Source of the DNA: DASSUC01 sp035649895
GTDB lineage: Bacteria; Actinomycetota; Actinomycetes; Mycobacteriales; Micromonosporaceae
Direction: 5' to 3'
NCBI GenBank assembly: GCA_035649895.1
Contig: DASRIS010000064.1
Span: 1 to 64,000 of the forward strand
Length of the DNA: 64,000 nt
This document shows, in pieces, positions 44,004-53,269 of this stretch (positions are counted from its first letter, which is position 1; the number at the start of each line of letters is the position of its first letter). Under the pieces are notes generated by a model that saw only the letters and a program-made list of their open reading frames with translations, had not been told where the DNA came from and made no database searches. Both the position numbers and the translations under genes were made by a program.

Positions 44004-47000
44004 TCAGCGGAAGTCCCGGGACGGCGGCTGTACCGGCACGGCAACCGCGGCGAGCCGGTCGGCGCGCAGGTTGAGCACGCCCTCGTGCTTCTCCAGGACG
44101 CCCCGCACCAGCAGCGCCGGGCTGGTCCGGGCGATCCTGCGGTAGCGCAGCCACAGCCCTGGGGAGCAGGTGACGTTGAGCATGCCGGTCTCGTCCTCCA
44201 GGTTGAGGAAGGTGACGCCGCCCGCGGTCGCTGGGCGCTGGCGGTGGGTCACGATGCCGCCGACCCAGACCCGCCGGCCGTGCTCGACGCCCGGCAGGTC
44301 GCTGATCGGCACCGCACCCGCCCGGTCGAGCTCGCCCCGCACGTACTGCGCCGGATGGCTGTCCGGGCTCAGCCCGGTCGCCCACACGTCGGCGACCAGG
44401 CGGTCCACCTCGTCCATGCCGGGCAGGGCCGGCGCGGTCAGCCCGGTCACCGTGCCCGGCAGCCGGCCGGCGCGCTCCTGCGCCGCGGCGCCGGCCGCCC
44501 ACAGCGCCTCGCGCCGGGTGAGGCCGAGGCACGCGAACGCGTCGGCGGTGGCCAGCGCCTCCAGGTGCGCGGTGGTCAGCTCTGCCCGCCGGGCCAGGTC
44601 GGCCAGGTCCCGGTAGGGGCCGCCGCGGTCGCGTTCGGCCACGATCCGCTCGGCCACCGCGTCGCCGAGGGTACGCACGACCGCCAGCCCCAGCCGTACC
44701 ACCGGCCCGCCGAGACCCCACTCGGCCGGCTCCCGGCCGGGGTCGTTGCCCGGCGCCGGCTCCCGGCCAGGGTCGTTGCCCGGCGCCGGCTTCCGGCCAG
44801 GGTTGTTGCGCAGCGCCGGCTTCCGGCCGCGCGGCCCGCCGCCTGTCGTCGGCGGCTCCAGCGTGGCCTTGGCCCGGCTGGCGTTGATGTCCGGCCGGCG
44901 GACGGTGACCCCGTGCCGGCGGGCGTCGTCCACAAGGGACTGTGTTGGGTAGAACCCCATCGGCTGGGCGTTGAGCAGGGCCGCGCAGAACGCGGCGGGG
45001 TGGTAGCGCTTGAGCCAGGACGACACGTACGCGAGGTAGGCGAACGAGTAGGCGTGGCTCTCCGGGAACCCGTAGCTCGCGAACGCGGAGAGCTTGAGGT
45101 AGATGTCGTCGGCGAGCGCGCCGGTGATGCCGTTGGCCGCCATGCCGGCGTAGAGCCGGTCGCGCAGCCGCTGCATCTTCTCTGTCGAGCGCTTGGCGCC
45201 CATGGCCCGGCGCAGCTGGTCGGCCTCGTCCGCGGTGAACCCGGCCACGTCGATCGCCAGCTGCATCAGCTGCTCCTGGAAGAGCGGGACCCCCTTGGTA
45301 CGCCGTAGCGCCTTCTCCATCAGCGGGTGCGGGATGGTCGGCTCCTCCTGCCCGTTCTTGCGGCGGATGTAGGGGTGCACCGAGCCGCCCTGGATGGGGC
45401 CGGGACGGATCAGCGCCACCTCCACCACGAGGTCGTAGAAGCGCTGTGGCTTGAGCCGGGGCAGCGTAGCCATCTGTGCCCGGGACTCCACCTGGAACAC
45501 GCCGACCGAGTCGGCGCGGCACAGCATCCGGTAGACCTCGGGGTCCTCGGCCGGGACCGTGTGCAGCTCGTAGCGCACCCCCTCGTGCTCGGCGACCAGG
45601 TCGAACGCGTACCGCAGGGCGGAGAGCATGCCGAGCCCCAGCAGGTCGAACTTGACCAGGCCGACGCTGGCGCAGTCGTCCTTGTCCCACTGGAGCACGG
45701 TGCGGCCCGGCATCCGGGCGTGCTCCACCGGGCACACCTCGATGACCGGACGGTCGCAGATCACCATGCCGCCGGAGTGGATGCCCAGGTGCCGCGGGAA
45801 CGTCTGCAGCTCGTTCGCGAGCTCGACCACCTGGGCCGGGATGTCGTCGTACTCCGCCTGCGCCTGGGCGCCCCAGCGGTCGATCTGCCTGCTCCACGCG
45901 TCCTGCTGCCCGGGTGAGAAGCCGAGCGCCTTGGCCACGTCCCGCACCGCCGACCGGGGCCGGTACGAGATGACGTTGGCCACCTGGGCGGTGTGCTGCC
46001 GGCCGTACTTGGCGTAGACGTGCTGGATGACCTCCTCGCGGCGGTCGGACTCGATGTCCACGTCGATGTCGGGCGGCCCGTCCCGCTCCGGGGCGAGGAA
46101 CCGCTCGAAGAGCAGCTCATGGGCTACCGCGTCGACGCTGGTGATGCCCAGCGCGTAGCAGACGGCTGAGTTCGCCGCCGAGCCCCGCCCCTGGCAGTAG
46201 ATCCGGTGCTCCTTGCAGTAGCGGACGATGTCGTAGACGACGAGGAAGTAGCCCGGGAACTGCAGCTGCTCGATCATGTTGAGCTCGTGCTCGATCTGCC
46301 GGTGGGCCTTCGGGTCGTCGCCGTAGCGCTCCCGTACGCCGTCCCAGGTGAGCTTGCGCAGCCAGGTCATCTCGGTGTGGCCGGCCGGGGTGGGGTAGTC
46401 GGGCAGCTTCGGGGAGACCAGCTTGAGGTCGAAGGCGAGCTCGCGGCCCAGCGCGGCGGTCTGGGCGACCGCGCCGGGGTAGGCCGCGAACCGCGCCCGC
46501 ATCTCCGCCCCGCTGCGCAGGTGGGCGGTTGCCGCCGCCGGCAGCCAGCCGTCCATCTCGTCCAGGCTGCGCCGGGCCCGTACCGCGGCCAGCGCGGTGG
46601 CCAGCCGGTGCCGGGACGGGGCGTGGTAGTGCGCGTTGGTCGTGGCCACCACCGGCAGGCCGGCGCCGCGGGCCAGCCCGGCCAGGGCGTCGTTGCGCTC
46701 GTCGTCGAGCGGGTCGGCGTGGTCGGTGAGCTCGACCGCCACCGAGCCGGCGCCGAAGAGCGCCACCAGCCGGTCCAGCTCGCGCCGCGCCGCCCGGTCG
46801 CCACCGGTCGCCAGCGCCGCCGGCACGTGCCCCTTCCGGCAGCCGGTGAGCACGAGTACGTGGTCCCGCAGCTGCTCCGCGACCTGCTCCACGCCGCCGT
46901 AGTCCGGCTTGCCCTTCTCCCCGCCGCGCAGGTGCGCCTCGGAGACCACCCGGGCCAGCCGGGCGTACCCACCCGCCCCGCGGGCGAGGACGAGCAGGTG

Positions 47001-47447
47001 GTGGCCTGCCGGGTCAGGCTCGCCGTGCTGGGGGCGCGGCAGGCCCAGCGACAGCTCCGCGCCGAAGATGGTCGCCACGCCCAGCTCGCGCGCTGCCTCG
47101 GCGAAGCGGACCACGCCGTAGAACCCGTCGTGGTCGGTGATGGCGAGCGCGGCGAGCCCGAGCCGGGCCGCCTCCTCCACCAGCTCCTCGGGGTGGCTGG
47201 CCCCGTCCAGGAAGCTGAAGTTGGAGTGGCAGTGCAGCTCCGCGTAGGGCACCGGGTCGGCGGGCGGCTCCGGCAGCTCCGGCGGTTGGTAGCGCGGGCG
47301 CTTGCGGGAGTGGGCGGCGGGCGAGCCACCGCCGCCGGCGTCGACCGCGAGCGGGTCGACCACCAGCGGGCCGGCCTCCAACGGCGGCCGGCCGGAGAGC
47401 CGCCGCTCCAGCTCCGACCAGCGCACCGGAGGGTTGTCCCAGTCCAT
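44004..47447 (-). CDS. dnaE2: Error-prone DNA polymerase III alpha subunit DnaE2
   Basis: 1147 residues. The PHP domain opens YAELHCHSNFSFLDGASHPEELVEEA. The C-family catalytic region has YCQGRGSAANSAVCYALGIT and PPDIDVDIESDRREEV (catalytic Asp residues), and the OB-fold region has RVWVGGIVTHRQRP. Length and N-terminal form match DnaE2 rather than replicative DnaE1. It functions with ImuA' and ImuB in SOS mutagenesis. An in-frame 30-bp tandem repeat (44731-44828) encodes RKPAPGNDPG units near residue 880, unlike the family norm. The start lies 103 bp after imuB. Confidence 0.95.
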   Translation of the reverse strand: MDWDNPPVRWSELERRLSGRPPLEAGPLVVDPLAVDAGGGGSPAAHSRKRPRYQPPELPEPPADPVPYAELHCHSNFSFLDGASHPEELVEEAARLGLAALAITDHDGFYGVVRFAEAARELGVATIFGAELSLGLPRPQHGEPDPAGHHLLVLARGAGGYARLARVVSEAHLRGGEKGKPDYGGVEQVAEQLRDHVLVLTGCRKGHVPAALATGGDRAARRELDRLVALFGAGSVAVELTDHADPLDDERNDALAGLARGAGLPVVATTNAHYHAPSRHRLATALAAVRARRSLDEMDGWLPAAATAHLRSGAEMRARFAAYPGAVAQTAALGRELAFDLKLVSPKLPDYPTPAGHTEMTWLRKLTWDGVRERYGDDPKAHRQIEHELNMIEQLQFPGYFLVVYDIVRYCKEHRIYCQGRGSAANSAVCYALGITSVDAVAHELLFERFLAPERDGPPDIDVDIESDRREEVIQHVYAKYGRQHTAQVANVISYRPRSAVRDVAKALGFSPGQQDAWSRQIDRWGAQAQAEYDDIPAQVVELANELQTFPRHLGIHSGGMVICDRPVIEVCPVEHARMPGRTVLQWDKDDCASVGLVKFDLLGLGMLSALRYAFDLVAEHEGVRYELHTVPAEDPEVYRMLCRADSVGVFQVESRAQMATLPRLKPQRFYDLVVEVALIRPGPIQGGSVHPYIRRKNGQEEPTIPHPLMEKALRRTKGVPLFQEQLMQLAIDVAGFTADEADQLRRAMGAKRSTEKMQRLRDRLYAGMAANGITGALADDIYLKLSAFASYGFPESHAYSFAYLAYVSSWLKRYHPAAFCAALLNAQPMGFYPTQSLVDDARRHGVTVRRPDINASRAKATLEPPTTGGGPRGRKPALRNNPGRKPAPGNDPGREPAPGNDPGREPAEWGLGGPVVRLGLAVVRTLGDAVAERIVAERDRGGPYRDLADLARRAELTTAHLEALATADAFACLGLTRREALWAAGAAAQERAGRLPGTVTGLTAPALPGMDEVDRLVADVWATGLSPDSHPAQYVRGELDRAGAVPISDLPGVEHGRRVWVGGIVTHRQRPATAGGVTFLNLEDETGMLNVTCSPGLWLRYRRIARTSPALLVRGVLEKHEGVLNLRADRLAAVAVPVQPPSRDFR
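44731..44828 (-). repeat. 30-bp tandem repeat inside dnaE2
   Basis: Three full copies at 44731, 44761 and 44791 plus an 8-bp partial. They encode about three PGR(K/E)PAPGND units. The copies differ by a few bases and keep the frame. They lie between the palm/fingers part and the helix-hairpin-helix part of the polymerase. Confidence 0.85.
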
Positions 47448-47550
47448 CGGCCCACCCCGTCCCCGCCCTAGCCATAGGGCCCACCCCGTTGGTCGTAGCT
47501 GGCCTCAGCCGTTGACTGCCGCAGCCGTTGGTTGCCAGCCGTTGGTTTCC

Positions 47551-49146
47551 TCAGTCGTAGATGGCCTCCACCGCCCAGTGGCCGGCGCTCAGCAGCATCA
47601 GCAGCGCCCGCCCGTCGGCCAGGCAGAGCTGGAACCGGGCTCCCCGCCGGGCTTCGGCAGCCGCCCACCAACGCTCGTCCACCGGCCACGGCCCGGCCCA
47701 GGCGACGACCTCCACCGGCGCCGCCCGGTCCACGCTGACCCAGGCCGGCGGTGCGCTGACCGCCAGCCGGCCGTTGACGCCGACCACGCCACCCGCCTCG
47801 TCACCGACGACGGCGGGCAGCGGCTCGGGCAGCACGACGGCGGGCGCTGGGCCTGGTAGGCGCCCAGGCCAAGGTCCGTCCGCACCCCGCCCATCCCCCC
47901 GCTTCTCTCCCCGGTCCTCGCCTCGGCCATCTCCCCGGTCCTCGCCCCAGCGGATGAGGCGCACCTGGTCGCCGGGGGACCGCCCGCCGGCCAGCACCGC
48001 GGTGACCACCGCATCCGGCCCGAGGATGCCCTGCACCCGGGCGAGTGCCCGGCCGGCCCGGTCGCGCTGCCTTCCCGCCTCTCCCCACAGGCCGGGCTGG
48101 AGACCCGCGTGGGCCAGCACCCCGTGGGGCACCAGCCGCAGCCGCAGGATGCCTGCGGTCGGCGCGCCCTGGCCCGTCCGCGCGGCCCGGGTGAGCCAGC
48201 CGTCCAGCTGCCAGCGCACCCGGTCCGCAATGGCCGCCTCGGTCAGCAGCCCGTCATGCCGCCAGGTGCGGTGCAGCTCCTCCCCGTGGGCGGTCACCGC
48301 CTCGATGCCCAGCCGGGTGCACGCCAGCCCATGCCCTGCCAGGCGCTCGTGCAGCCGCCGCGCCAGCGCCCGGCTGGCGAAGGCGGCCACGTCCACCCGT
48401 TCCAGCGGCTCGTCGAAGGTCTCTGCCACGTCAAGGCCGGGCGGGGGGCGCCGCACCGCCAGCGGCCGGGTGTCCTGGCCGGCGGCCAACCGGTGCGCGT
48501 ACGCCGCGTCGAACCCGAACCGTGCCAGCACGTCGGCGGCGGGCAGGGCGGCGAAGTCACCGAGAGTACGGATGCCGAGGCGCCGCAGCAGCCCGGTCAA
48601 CTGTGGACGGTCCAACGTGGATATATCGAGACCGGCGAGGAACTGTGCGCTGCCGCCGGGGGGCACGAGCTGCCCGGCCCGGGCGGCGAGGACCGCGGCG
48701 AACACCCCGTCAGCCACCCCGACCTGGCTCTCCACACCGCAGGCCACGGCCACGTGCTCCACGATCCGCTCGGCTGCCTGGGTCTCGCCGCCGAAGTACG
48801 CCGACGGCCCCCGCACACCCAGCGCGCAGACGCCGGCCCTGAGCACCTCCACCCCGGGCGCCAGCGCCTCGACAGCGGCGACGACCGGCTCGAAGGCGCG
48901 TGCGTCCCGAGCCGGGTCGTACGCCACGGCCACCAGCTGCGGGCAACGGCTCTGCGCTTCCCGCCTGCGCAGGCCCCGCCGGACCCCCTCGGCCCGGGCA
49001 GCGGTCGAGGAGGCGACCACCCGGTTGGCGGAGAACACGGCCACCGGCGCGAAGGCGGGCACGCCGTCGACGATCCCGGCCGCGGTGACCGGCCAGTCCG
49101 GACACCAGACGACCAGGGTACGGGGGTGGGCCACCTCAGCCGGCAT
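47551..49146 (-). CDS. imuB: ImuB, inactive-type Y-family mutasome protein
   Basis: 531 residues. A Y-family fold starting TLVVWCPDWPVTAAG, in which the first catalytic Asp-rich loop of active polymerases (DxDAF) reads CPDWPV, as in ImuB. LRRLGIRTLGDFAALPAADVLARFG is the helix-hairpin-helix. A charged repeat stretch (GEDRGDGRGEDRG) near residue 400 is low complexity. ImuB is the hub that ties DnaE2, ImuA' and the beta clamp. It overlaps imuA' by 11 nt. Downstream, GCCGTTG-type repeats fill the gap to dnaE2. Confidence 0.9.
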   Translation of the reverse strand: MPAEVAHPRTLVVWCPDWPVTAAGIVDGVPAFAPVAVFSANRVVASSTAARAEGVRRGLRRREAQSRCPQLVAVAYDPARDARAFEPVVAAVEALAPGVEVLRAGVCALGVRGPSAYFGGETQAAERIVEHVAVACGVESQVGVADGVFAAVLAARAGQLVPPGGSAQFLAGLDISTLDRPQLTGLLRRLGIRTLGDFAALPAADVLARFGFDAAYAHRLAAGQDTRPLAVRRPPPGLDVAETFDEPLERVDVAAFASRALARRLHERLAGHGLACTRLGIEAVTAHGEELHRTWRHDGLLTEAAIADRVRWQLDGWLTRAARTGQGAPTAGILRLRLVPHGVLAHAGLQPGLWGEAGRQRDRAGRALARVQGILGPDAVVTAVLAGGRSPGDQVRLIRWGEDRGDGRGEDRGEKRGDGRGADGPWPGRLPGPAPAVVLPEPLPAVVGDEAGGVVGVNGRLAVSAPPAWVSVDRAAPVEVVAWAGPWPVDERWWAAAEARRGARFQLCLADGRALLMLLSAGHWAVEAIYD

Positions 49147-50029
49147 CCTTGTCCTCGGCCCGCGCAGCGTCCCGGCGGTCGTACCCTCCGGCCTCAGCCC
49201 CCGTGACGTGCCGAAGCCCGGGATCGGCCGGACGGGCGGTCGGGGCTAGCCGGACGGCCGGGGAGCCGGCGGTCGTCGCCCCGTCCTGGCTGGCGGGCAG
49301 CCAGAGGTGGACCTCCCGGCGGCGGGCCGCCGCCCCGCGGCCCACTGCGGCGACCGTGAGCTGCCGGCACCGCAGCCTCCCGCGGCCGGGACCGAGCCCC
49401 TCCCAACGCCCGCCGCTCGCCTGTAGGACTACGTGTGCCGAGTCCCACTGCCCATACGGGATGAGCACCCCGCCGCGCTGGCGGGCCCGGGCCGCCAGCC
49501 GGCTCGCCACCACCGGCGCCACCGGACCGGGCGGGGCGGCAACCACGATGTCCACCCCGTCGAGCAGCGCCGCGACCACGCGCGGCCAGTCGGGGCCGGG
49601 ACTGGGCACCAGCGCGAGCCGGGACAGCTCGATGCCGGCCTCCGCCGCGGCTACCGCCCCGAGCGCGGGGATGCCCACCACCGCACACCACGAGCCAGCC
49701 CGGGACGCCGCCGTGAGCAGGGTGAGCAGCACGGAGGTCGCACCGGCCCCCGGCCCGGCGCCATCCGGACCGGGCGGCTCCGCTGACGGCTCGCCGGCCC
49801 CGGTCGCGACCGCGACGGTGGTCCCCCGCCGCAGCCCCCCGGCTGGGAGCAGGGAACGCAGCTCGGGCACGACCGGCAGGATGCGGTCAGTGGCGCCCAC
49901 CGCCCCGGCGCGGGTGTCGCCGCCCGGTGCCCGCAGGGCGTAGTCGCTCGCCCGACGCACCAGGCCGGTCAGCCCGGTCGAGCGGATCAGCTCCAGCGCT
50001 CCCCCGCTCACCACGCGCGCGGGTCTCAT
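49136..50029 (-). CDS. ImuA'-like RecA-fold mutasome accessory protein
   Basis: 297 residues. A degenerate RecA-like core: LRSLLPAGGLRRGTTVAVATG in the P-loop position, LLTLLTAASRAGSWCAVVGIP, and ALLDGVDIVVAAPPGPV. Actinobacterial ImuA' proteins are weakly conserved, and position between a HEPN gene and imuB supports the call. Function is thought to be delivery of the mutasome to DNA through RecA contacts. It overlaps imuB by 11 nt and follows the HEPN gene by 9 nt. Confidence 0.82.
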   Translation of the reverse strand: MRPARVVSGGALELIRSTGLTGLVRRASDYALRAPGGDTRAGAVGATDRILPVVPELRSLLPAGGLRRGTTVAVATGAGEPSAEPPGPDGAGPGAGATSVLLTLLTAASRAGSWCAVVGIPALGAVAAAEAGIELSRLALVPSPGPDWPRVVAALLDGVDIVVAAPPGPVAPVVASRLAARARQRGGVLIPYGQWDSAHVVLQASGGRWEGLGPGRGRLRCRQLTVAAVGRGAAARRREVHLWLPASQDGATTAGSPAVRLAPTARPADPGLRHVTGAEAGGYDRRDAARAEDKDAG

Positions 50030-50038
50030 GACCTCTCC

Positions 50039-50587
50039 CTAGGCCGCGAGCCCGTCCAGGGTCGGCTGGTGCGCTAGCCCGAGGATGACCTCGACCAGCC
50101 CCACGAACTGCTCCGCAGCCCGCAGCAGGTTGTCGGCCTCCTGGGCGGTGACCACCCGGGGAATGCCCGCCTCGGCCGCCGCCCGTTTCGAGGCGCCAGC
50201 CGCGAAGAACGTGGCCCACTCCGAGAACTCCGGCGCGACCAGCACAAGCAGAGCCCACACGCTGGTCACCCGGCCACGCCGGCCGGGAGCCGGCCGGGCC
50301 CGCGCGGCCAGCACGGCCGCGGCGGCCCGTAGTGCGGCGAGGTGGGCCGCGGCGTACCGCAGGCCGTCGGGGCCCGTCCGGGCCGCCTCAGCCAGGCCGT
50401 GCCGGGAGAGGCGGAGCAGCTCGGCTGGCGGGCGATGGGGCAGTGCGGAGATCGGCACCGTCGGCGGAGCCTTGGCGGATGCCGGTGGAGCGGACGCCGC
50501 CGGCCGGACGGATGCCGCCGGAACACGGCCAGGTGCCGAGGGCGGCGGCGGCACCGGGAGCGGTGGCGTGGCCTCGTAGGTCTGCAT
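50039..50587 (-). CDS. SAV_6107-type HEPN-domain protein
   Basis: 182 residues from ATG 50587, chosen for GAGGAG about 8 nt upstream. A Pro/Ala-rich N-terminus of about 60 residues is followed by an all-helical domain: PAELLRLSRHGLAEAA, RVTSVWALLVLVAPEFSEWATFFAAGA and LLRAAEQFVGLVEVILG. The layout matches the SAV_6107 HEPN family that commonly precedes imuA' in actinobacteria, from memory. HEPN proteins can be RNases; catalytic RxxxxH is not clear here. It is first in a LexA-controlled unit. Confidence 0.8.
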   Translation of the reverse strand: MQTYEATPPLPVPPPPSAPGRVPAASVRPAASAPPASAKAPPTVPISALPHRPPAELLRLSRHGLAEAARTGPDGLRYAAAHLAALRAAAAVLAARARPAPGRRGRVTSVWALLVLVAPEFSEWATFFAAGASKRAAAEAGIPRVVTAQEADNLLRAAEQFVGLVEVILGLAHQPTLDGLAA

Positions 50588-51109
50588 GGAAAGCTCCTCT
50601 CCTCCGCGCTGTGCCGACCGGCCGCTGCAGAGGAAGTCGCAGCGGTGGGTGGCCCGCCGGTCGGGCGTGGTGCTTCCCCACGCCACACCCGACCGACCGG
50701 CCGGGCCGCTGCCCGCCGCCCGGGGGTCGGGGGCGGCGAACAGCGGCCCTGCCTGAGGACCAGACCCGCGAATGTCCGGACCTCCTGGGTTGCCCGCGGA
50801 CCGCTTTGAAGGACGCGTCGCTCCGCGGCGCCACGGCAGCACGCTCCCTCACGCTCGAACGCACGTTCTTCCGACTCCTCAGTCGAACACCCGTTCGAAC
50901 TACTCGTACAGTAAACCCTGGGTACGACAAGACCGCAACGCCCTGCCCGGCGTGGCGGCCTCTGCCTTCGCGCCGCTCCTGCCCACGCACCGCGAGCCCA
51001 ACGCACCAGGGGCACCGCGAGGCCTATGCACTACGCATCGCGAGACCTGAGGACAGGCTCCCTGGTGGGACGATGCCGGCCGGACTGCCGGACCTAGCAA
51101 GATAGGGGC
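50588..51109. other. Divergent control region of the SOS mutasome operon and ybaK-like gene
   Basis: About 520 bp with no supported gene. It holds the two LexA boxes at 50855-50898 and, by position, the promoters of both divergent units. The HEPN mRNA would have a long leader of about 270 nt in which I see no clear structure. Confidence 0.5.
50855..50898 (-). promoter_or_regulatory. Two LexA (SOS) boxes upstream of the mutasome operon
   Basis: TCGAACGCACGTTCTT (50855-50870) and TCGAACACCCGTTCGA (50883-50898) match the actinobacterial SOS box TCGAAC-N4-GTTCGA; the second is a full match. Start points are 28 bp apart. They control the HEPN-imuA'-imuB-dnaE2 unit on the minus strand, as expected for DNA-damage-induced mutagenesis. 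Confidence 0.85.
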
Positions 51110-51598
51110 ATGCACCCGCACCCCAACGTGCAGGCAGTCCAGGACGCGCTCGAGTCCATCGGGGCCAGGGACCCCTCCGGCGCCCGGTGCCGGGTCCGCC
51201 TGCTCCCTGATGCCGTACACACCGCGCCGGCCGCGGCAGCCGCCCTCAACGTGGCGGTCGGGCAGATCGCCAACTCGCTCGTCTTCGACGCGGACGGCGA
51301 GCCCCTGCTGGTCCTCACCTCCGGGGCGCACCGGGTGGACACCGACAAGGTTGCGGGCATCGTCAGTGTCATTGCGCTGCGCCGGGCCAGTGCCGACTTC
51401 GTCCGCAGGCACACTGGCCAGCCGATCGGCGGGGTCGCCCCGATCGGACACCCCAAACCGGTGCCCACCCTGGTCGACCGGGCGCTCGCCGGGTACGAGG
51501 AGATCTGGGCCGCGGGCGGCGTACCCCGGGCGATCTTCCCCACCACCTACCGGGAGCTGGTCCGAATCACCGCCGGCACCCCGGCGGATGTCGCGTGA
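51110..51598 (+). CDS. YbaK/ProX-type aminoacyl-tRNA deacylase
   Basis: 162 residues. The YbaK fold signatures are NVAVGQIANSLVFDADGEPLLVLTSGAHRVDTDKV and GVAPIGHPKPVPTLVDRAL. Such proteins hydrolyse mischarged tRNAs (for example Cys-tRNA-Pro or Ala-tRNA-Pro) in trans. The start ATG is preceded by AGGGG very close by. The stop overlaps the next gene's GTG as GTGA. Substrate specificity cannot be read from sequence. Confidence 0.88.
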   Translation: MHPHPNVQAVQDALESIGARDPSGARCRVRLLPDAVHTAPAAAAALNVAVGQIANSLVFDADGEPLLVLTSGAHRVDTDKVAGIVSVIALRRASADFVRRHTGQPIGGVAPIGHPKPVPTLVDRALAGYEEIWAAGGVPRAIFPTTYRELVRITAGTPADVA

Positions 51599-52146
51599 CC
51601 GCCCACGTCATGCGGCTCGTACCGTGGACCCCCGACGACGTCGCCCGGCGGCTCGACGATGTCATCGAGGTCTACGGCCAGGCCATGGGCTACCACGGTG
51701 ACCTGCTGGAGGCCCGCCGGGGGTACATCGCCACACACGTCCGCCGGCCGGGGTTCCGCGCGGTCGCGACGATCGCCGCAGACGGGCGCCTGCTCGGCTT
51801 CGGGTACGGCTACCGGTCCGCAGCCGGCCAGTGGTGGCATGACCAGGTACGCGCAGCGCTCAGCCGGGAGCAGCGCACGGTGTGGCTGACCGACTGCTTC
51901 GAGGTCGTGGAGCTGCACGTGCGGCCGGGGGCGCAGGGACACGGCCTGGGCGCCAGCCAGCTGCGCACCCTGCTGTACCTGACCACCGCCCAGACCACCT
52001 TGCTGTCTACGCCCGAGGCCGACGAGACAGCGTCCCGGGCCTGGCGGCTCTACCGGCGGTTCAGCTTCGTGGACCTGCTACGCAACTTCTACTTCCCGGG
52101 TGACGAGCGCGCCTTCGCCATCCTGGGCCGGCAGCTGCCGCTCTGA
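51595..52146 (+). CDS. GNAT-family N-acetyltransferase
   Basis: 183 residues, GTG start overlapping the ybaK-like stop by 4 nt. The acetyl-CoA motif A is VVELHVRPGAQGHGLGASQLRTLL, preceded by AVATIAADGRLLGFGYGY and followed by ARAWRLYRRFSF-type motif B. Substrate unknown. The small operon with the deacylase is convergent with metF. Confidence 0.85.
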   Translation: MTAHVMRLVPWTPDDVARRLDDVIEVYGQAMGYHGDLLEARRGYIATHVRRPGFRAVATIAADGRLLGFGYGYRSAAGQWWHDQVRAALSREQRTVWLTDCFEVVELHVRPGAQGHGLGASQLRTLLYLTTAQTTLLSTPEADETASRAWRLYRRFSFVDLLRNFYFPGDERAFAILGRQLPL

Positions 52147-52233
52147 CCAAGCCTGCTACGCCGCTACCACTACGCCGGGCTGCACCGCTACGCCGCTATG
52201 GCCCGCCACGCCTGCTACGCCAGCCGCAGCTCA

Positions 52234-53223
52234 TCAGGCGGCGCCGACCTGCACCTCCCTGCCGCGCGCCATCGCAGCACCGCTGGCCTGGGCGTCCCCG
52301 TCGCGCGCCACCGGTCGGCTGGCCTGGAGGCTGCGCCACACCTCGCGGGTCGCGGTGGAGCGGTTGAGGGTGATGAGGTGGATGCCGGGCGCGCCCTCGG
52401 CGAGCAGCCGTTGGCACAGCCCGGTCGCCACCTCGACACCGATGGACCGGACCGCGTGCGGGTCATCGGCGACCGCATGCAGCCGCTTGGCCAGGTCGGC
52501 AGGGAACGCGGCACCGGACAGCTGGGCCATCCGCTCGATCTGCGACACGTTGGTCACCGGCATCACGCCCGGCACGATGGGCACGTCACAGCCGCGGGCC
52601 ACCACCCCGTCCCGCAGCCGCACCCAGTCCTCCCAGCGGAAGAAGAACTGCGTGATGGCGAAGTCTGCGCCCGCGCGGCACTTGCGGACAAAGAAGTCGA
52701 CATCGGTGGCCAGGTCGGGAGAGCGCGGGTGCTTCTCGGGGAAGGCAGCCACCCCGACACAGAAGTCGCCGCTCTCCCGCAGCAGCCGGACCAGCTCCTC
52801 GGCGTAGCTCAGCCCGGCCGGGTGCGCCACCCACTCGCCTTGCGGGTCTCCCGGCGGGTCGCCCCGCAAGGCGAGCACGTCATGCACGCCAACCGCAGCG
52901 TAGTGACCGATCACGTTACGCAGCTCGGCGACCGAGTGGTTCACCGCCGTCAGGTGCGCCATGGCGAGCAGCGTCGTCTCAGCGACGATCCGGTCGGTGA
53001 CGGCCACCGTACGGTCCCGGGTCGACCCGCCAGCCCCGTACGTGATCGAGACAAAGGACGGTCGCAGCGGCTCCAGCTCCCGGATGGCCTGCCACAGCAC
53101 CCGCTCACCCTCGGCCGTCTTGGGCGGGAAGAACTCGAACGAGAACGTCGGCTCGGGTGCCCGGATCAGCTCGGCAACCGAGGGGTGTCTGCTGGGGAGC
53201 ACCGAGGGGAGTCCAAGAGCCAT
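52234..53223 (-). CDS. metF: 5,10-Methylenetetrahydrofolate reductase
   Basis: 329 residues, TIM-barrel. Motifs: PTFSFEFFPPKTAEGE, SITYGAGGSTRDRT, LALRGDPPGD, GADFAITQFFFRWEDW and IVPGVMPVTN. It reduces methylene-THF to methyl-THF with FAD for methionine synthesis. The C-terminus has about 20 extra low-complexity residues. It starts 46 bp after the His-rich gene, which may share a transcript. Confidence 0.95.
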   Translation of the reverse strand: MALGLPSVLPSRHPSVAELIRAPEPTFSFEFFPPKTAEGERVLWQAIRELEPLRPSFVSITYGAGGSTRDRTVAVTDRIVAETTLLAMAHLTAVNHSVAELRNVIGHYAAVGVHDVLALRGDPPGDPQGEWVAHPAGLSYAEELVRLLRESGDFCVGVAAFPEKHPRSPDLATDVDFFVRKCRAGADFAITQFFFRWEDWVRLRDGVVARGCDVPIVPGVMPVTNVSQIERMAQLSGAAFPADLAKRLHAVADDPHAVRSIGVEVATGLCQRLLAEGAPGIHLITLNRSTATREVWRSLQASRPVARDGDAQASGAAMARGREVQVGAA

Positions 53224-53269
53224 TGTTCGACTCTAGCGTCGAGCGCCTTCACGGCCGCGCACACCGTCA

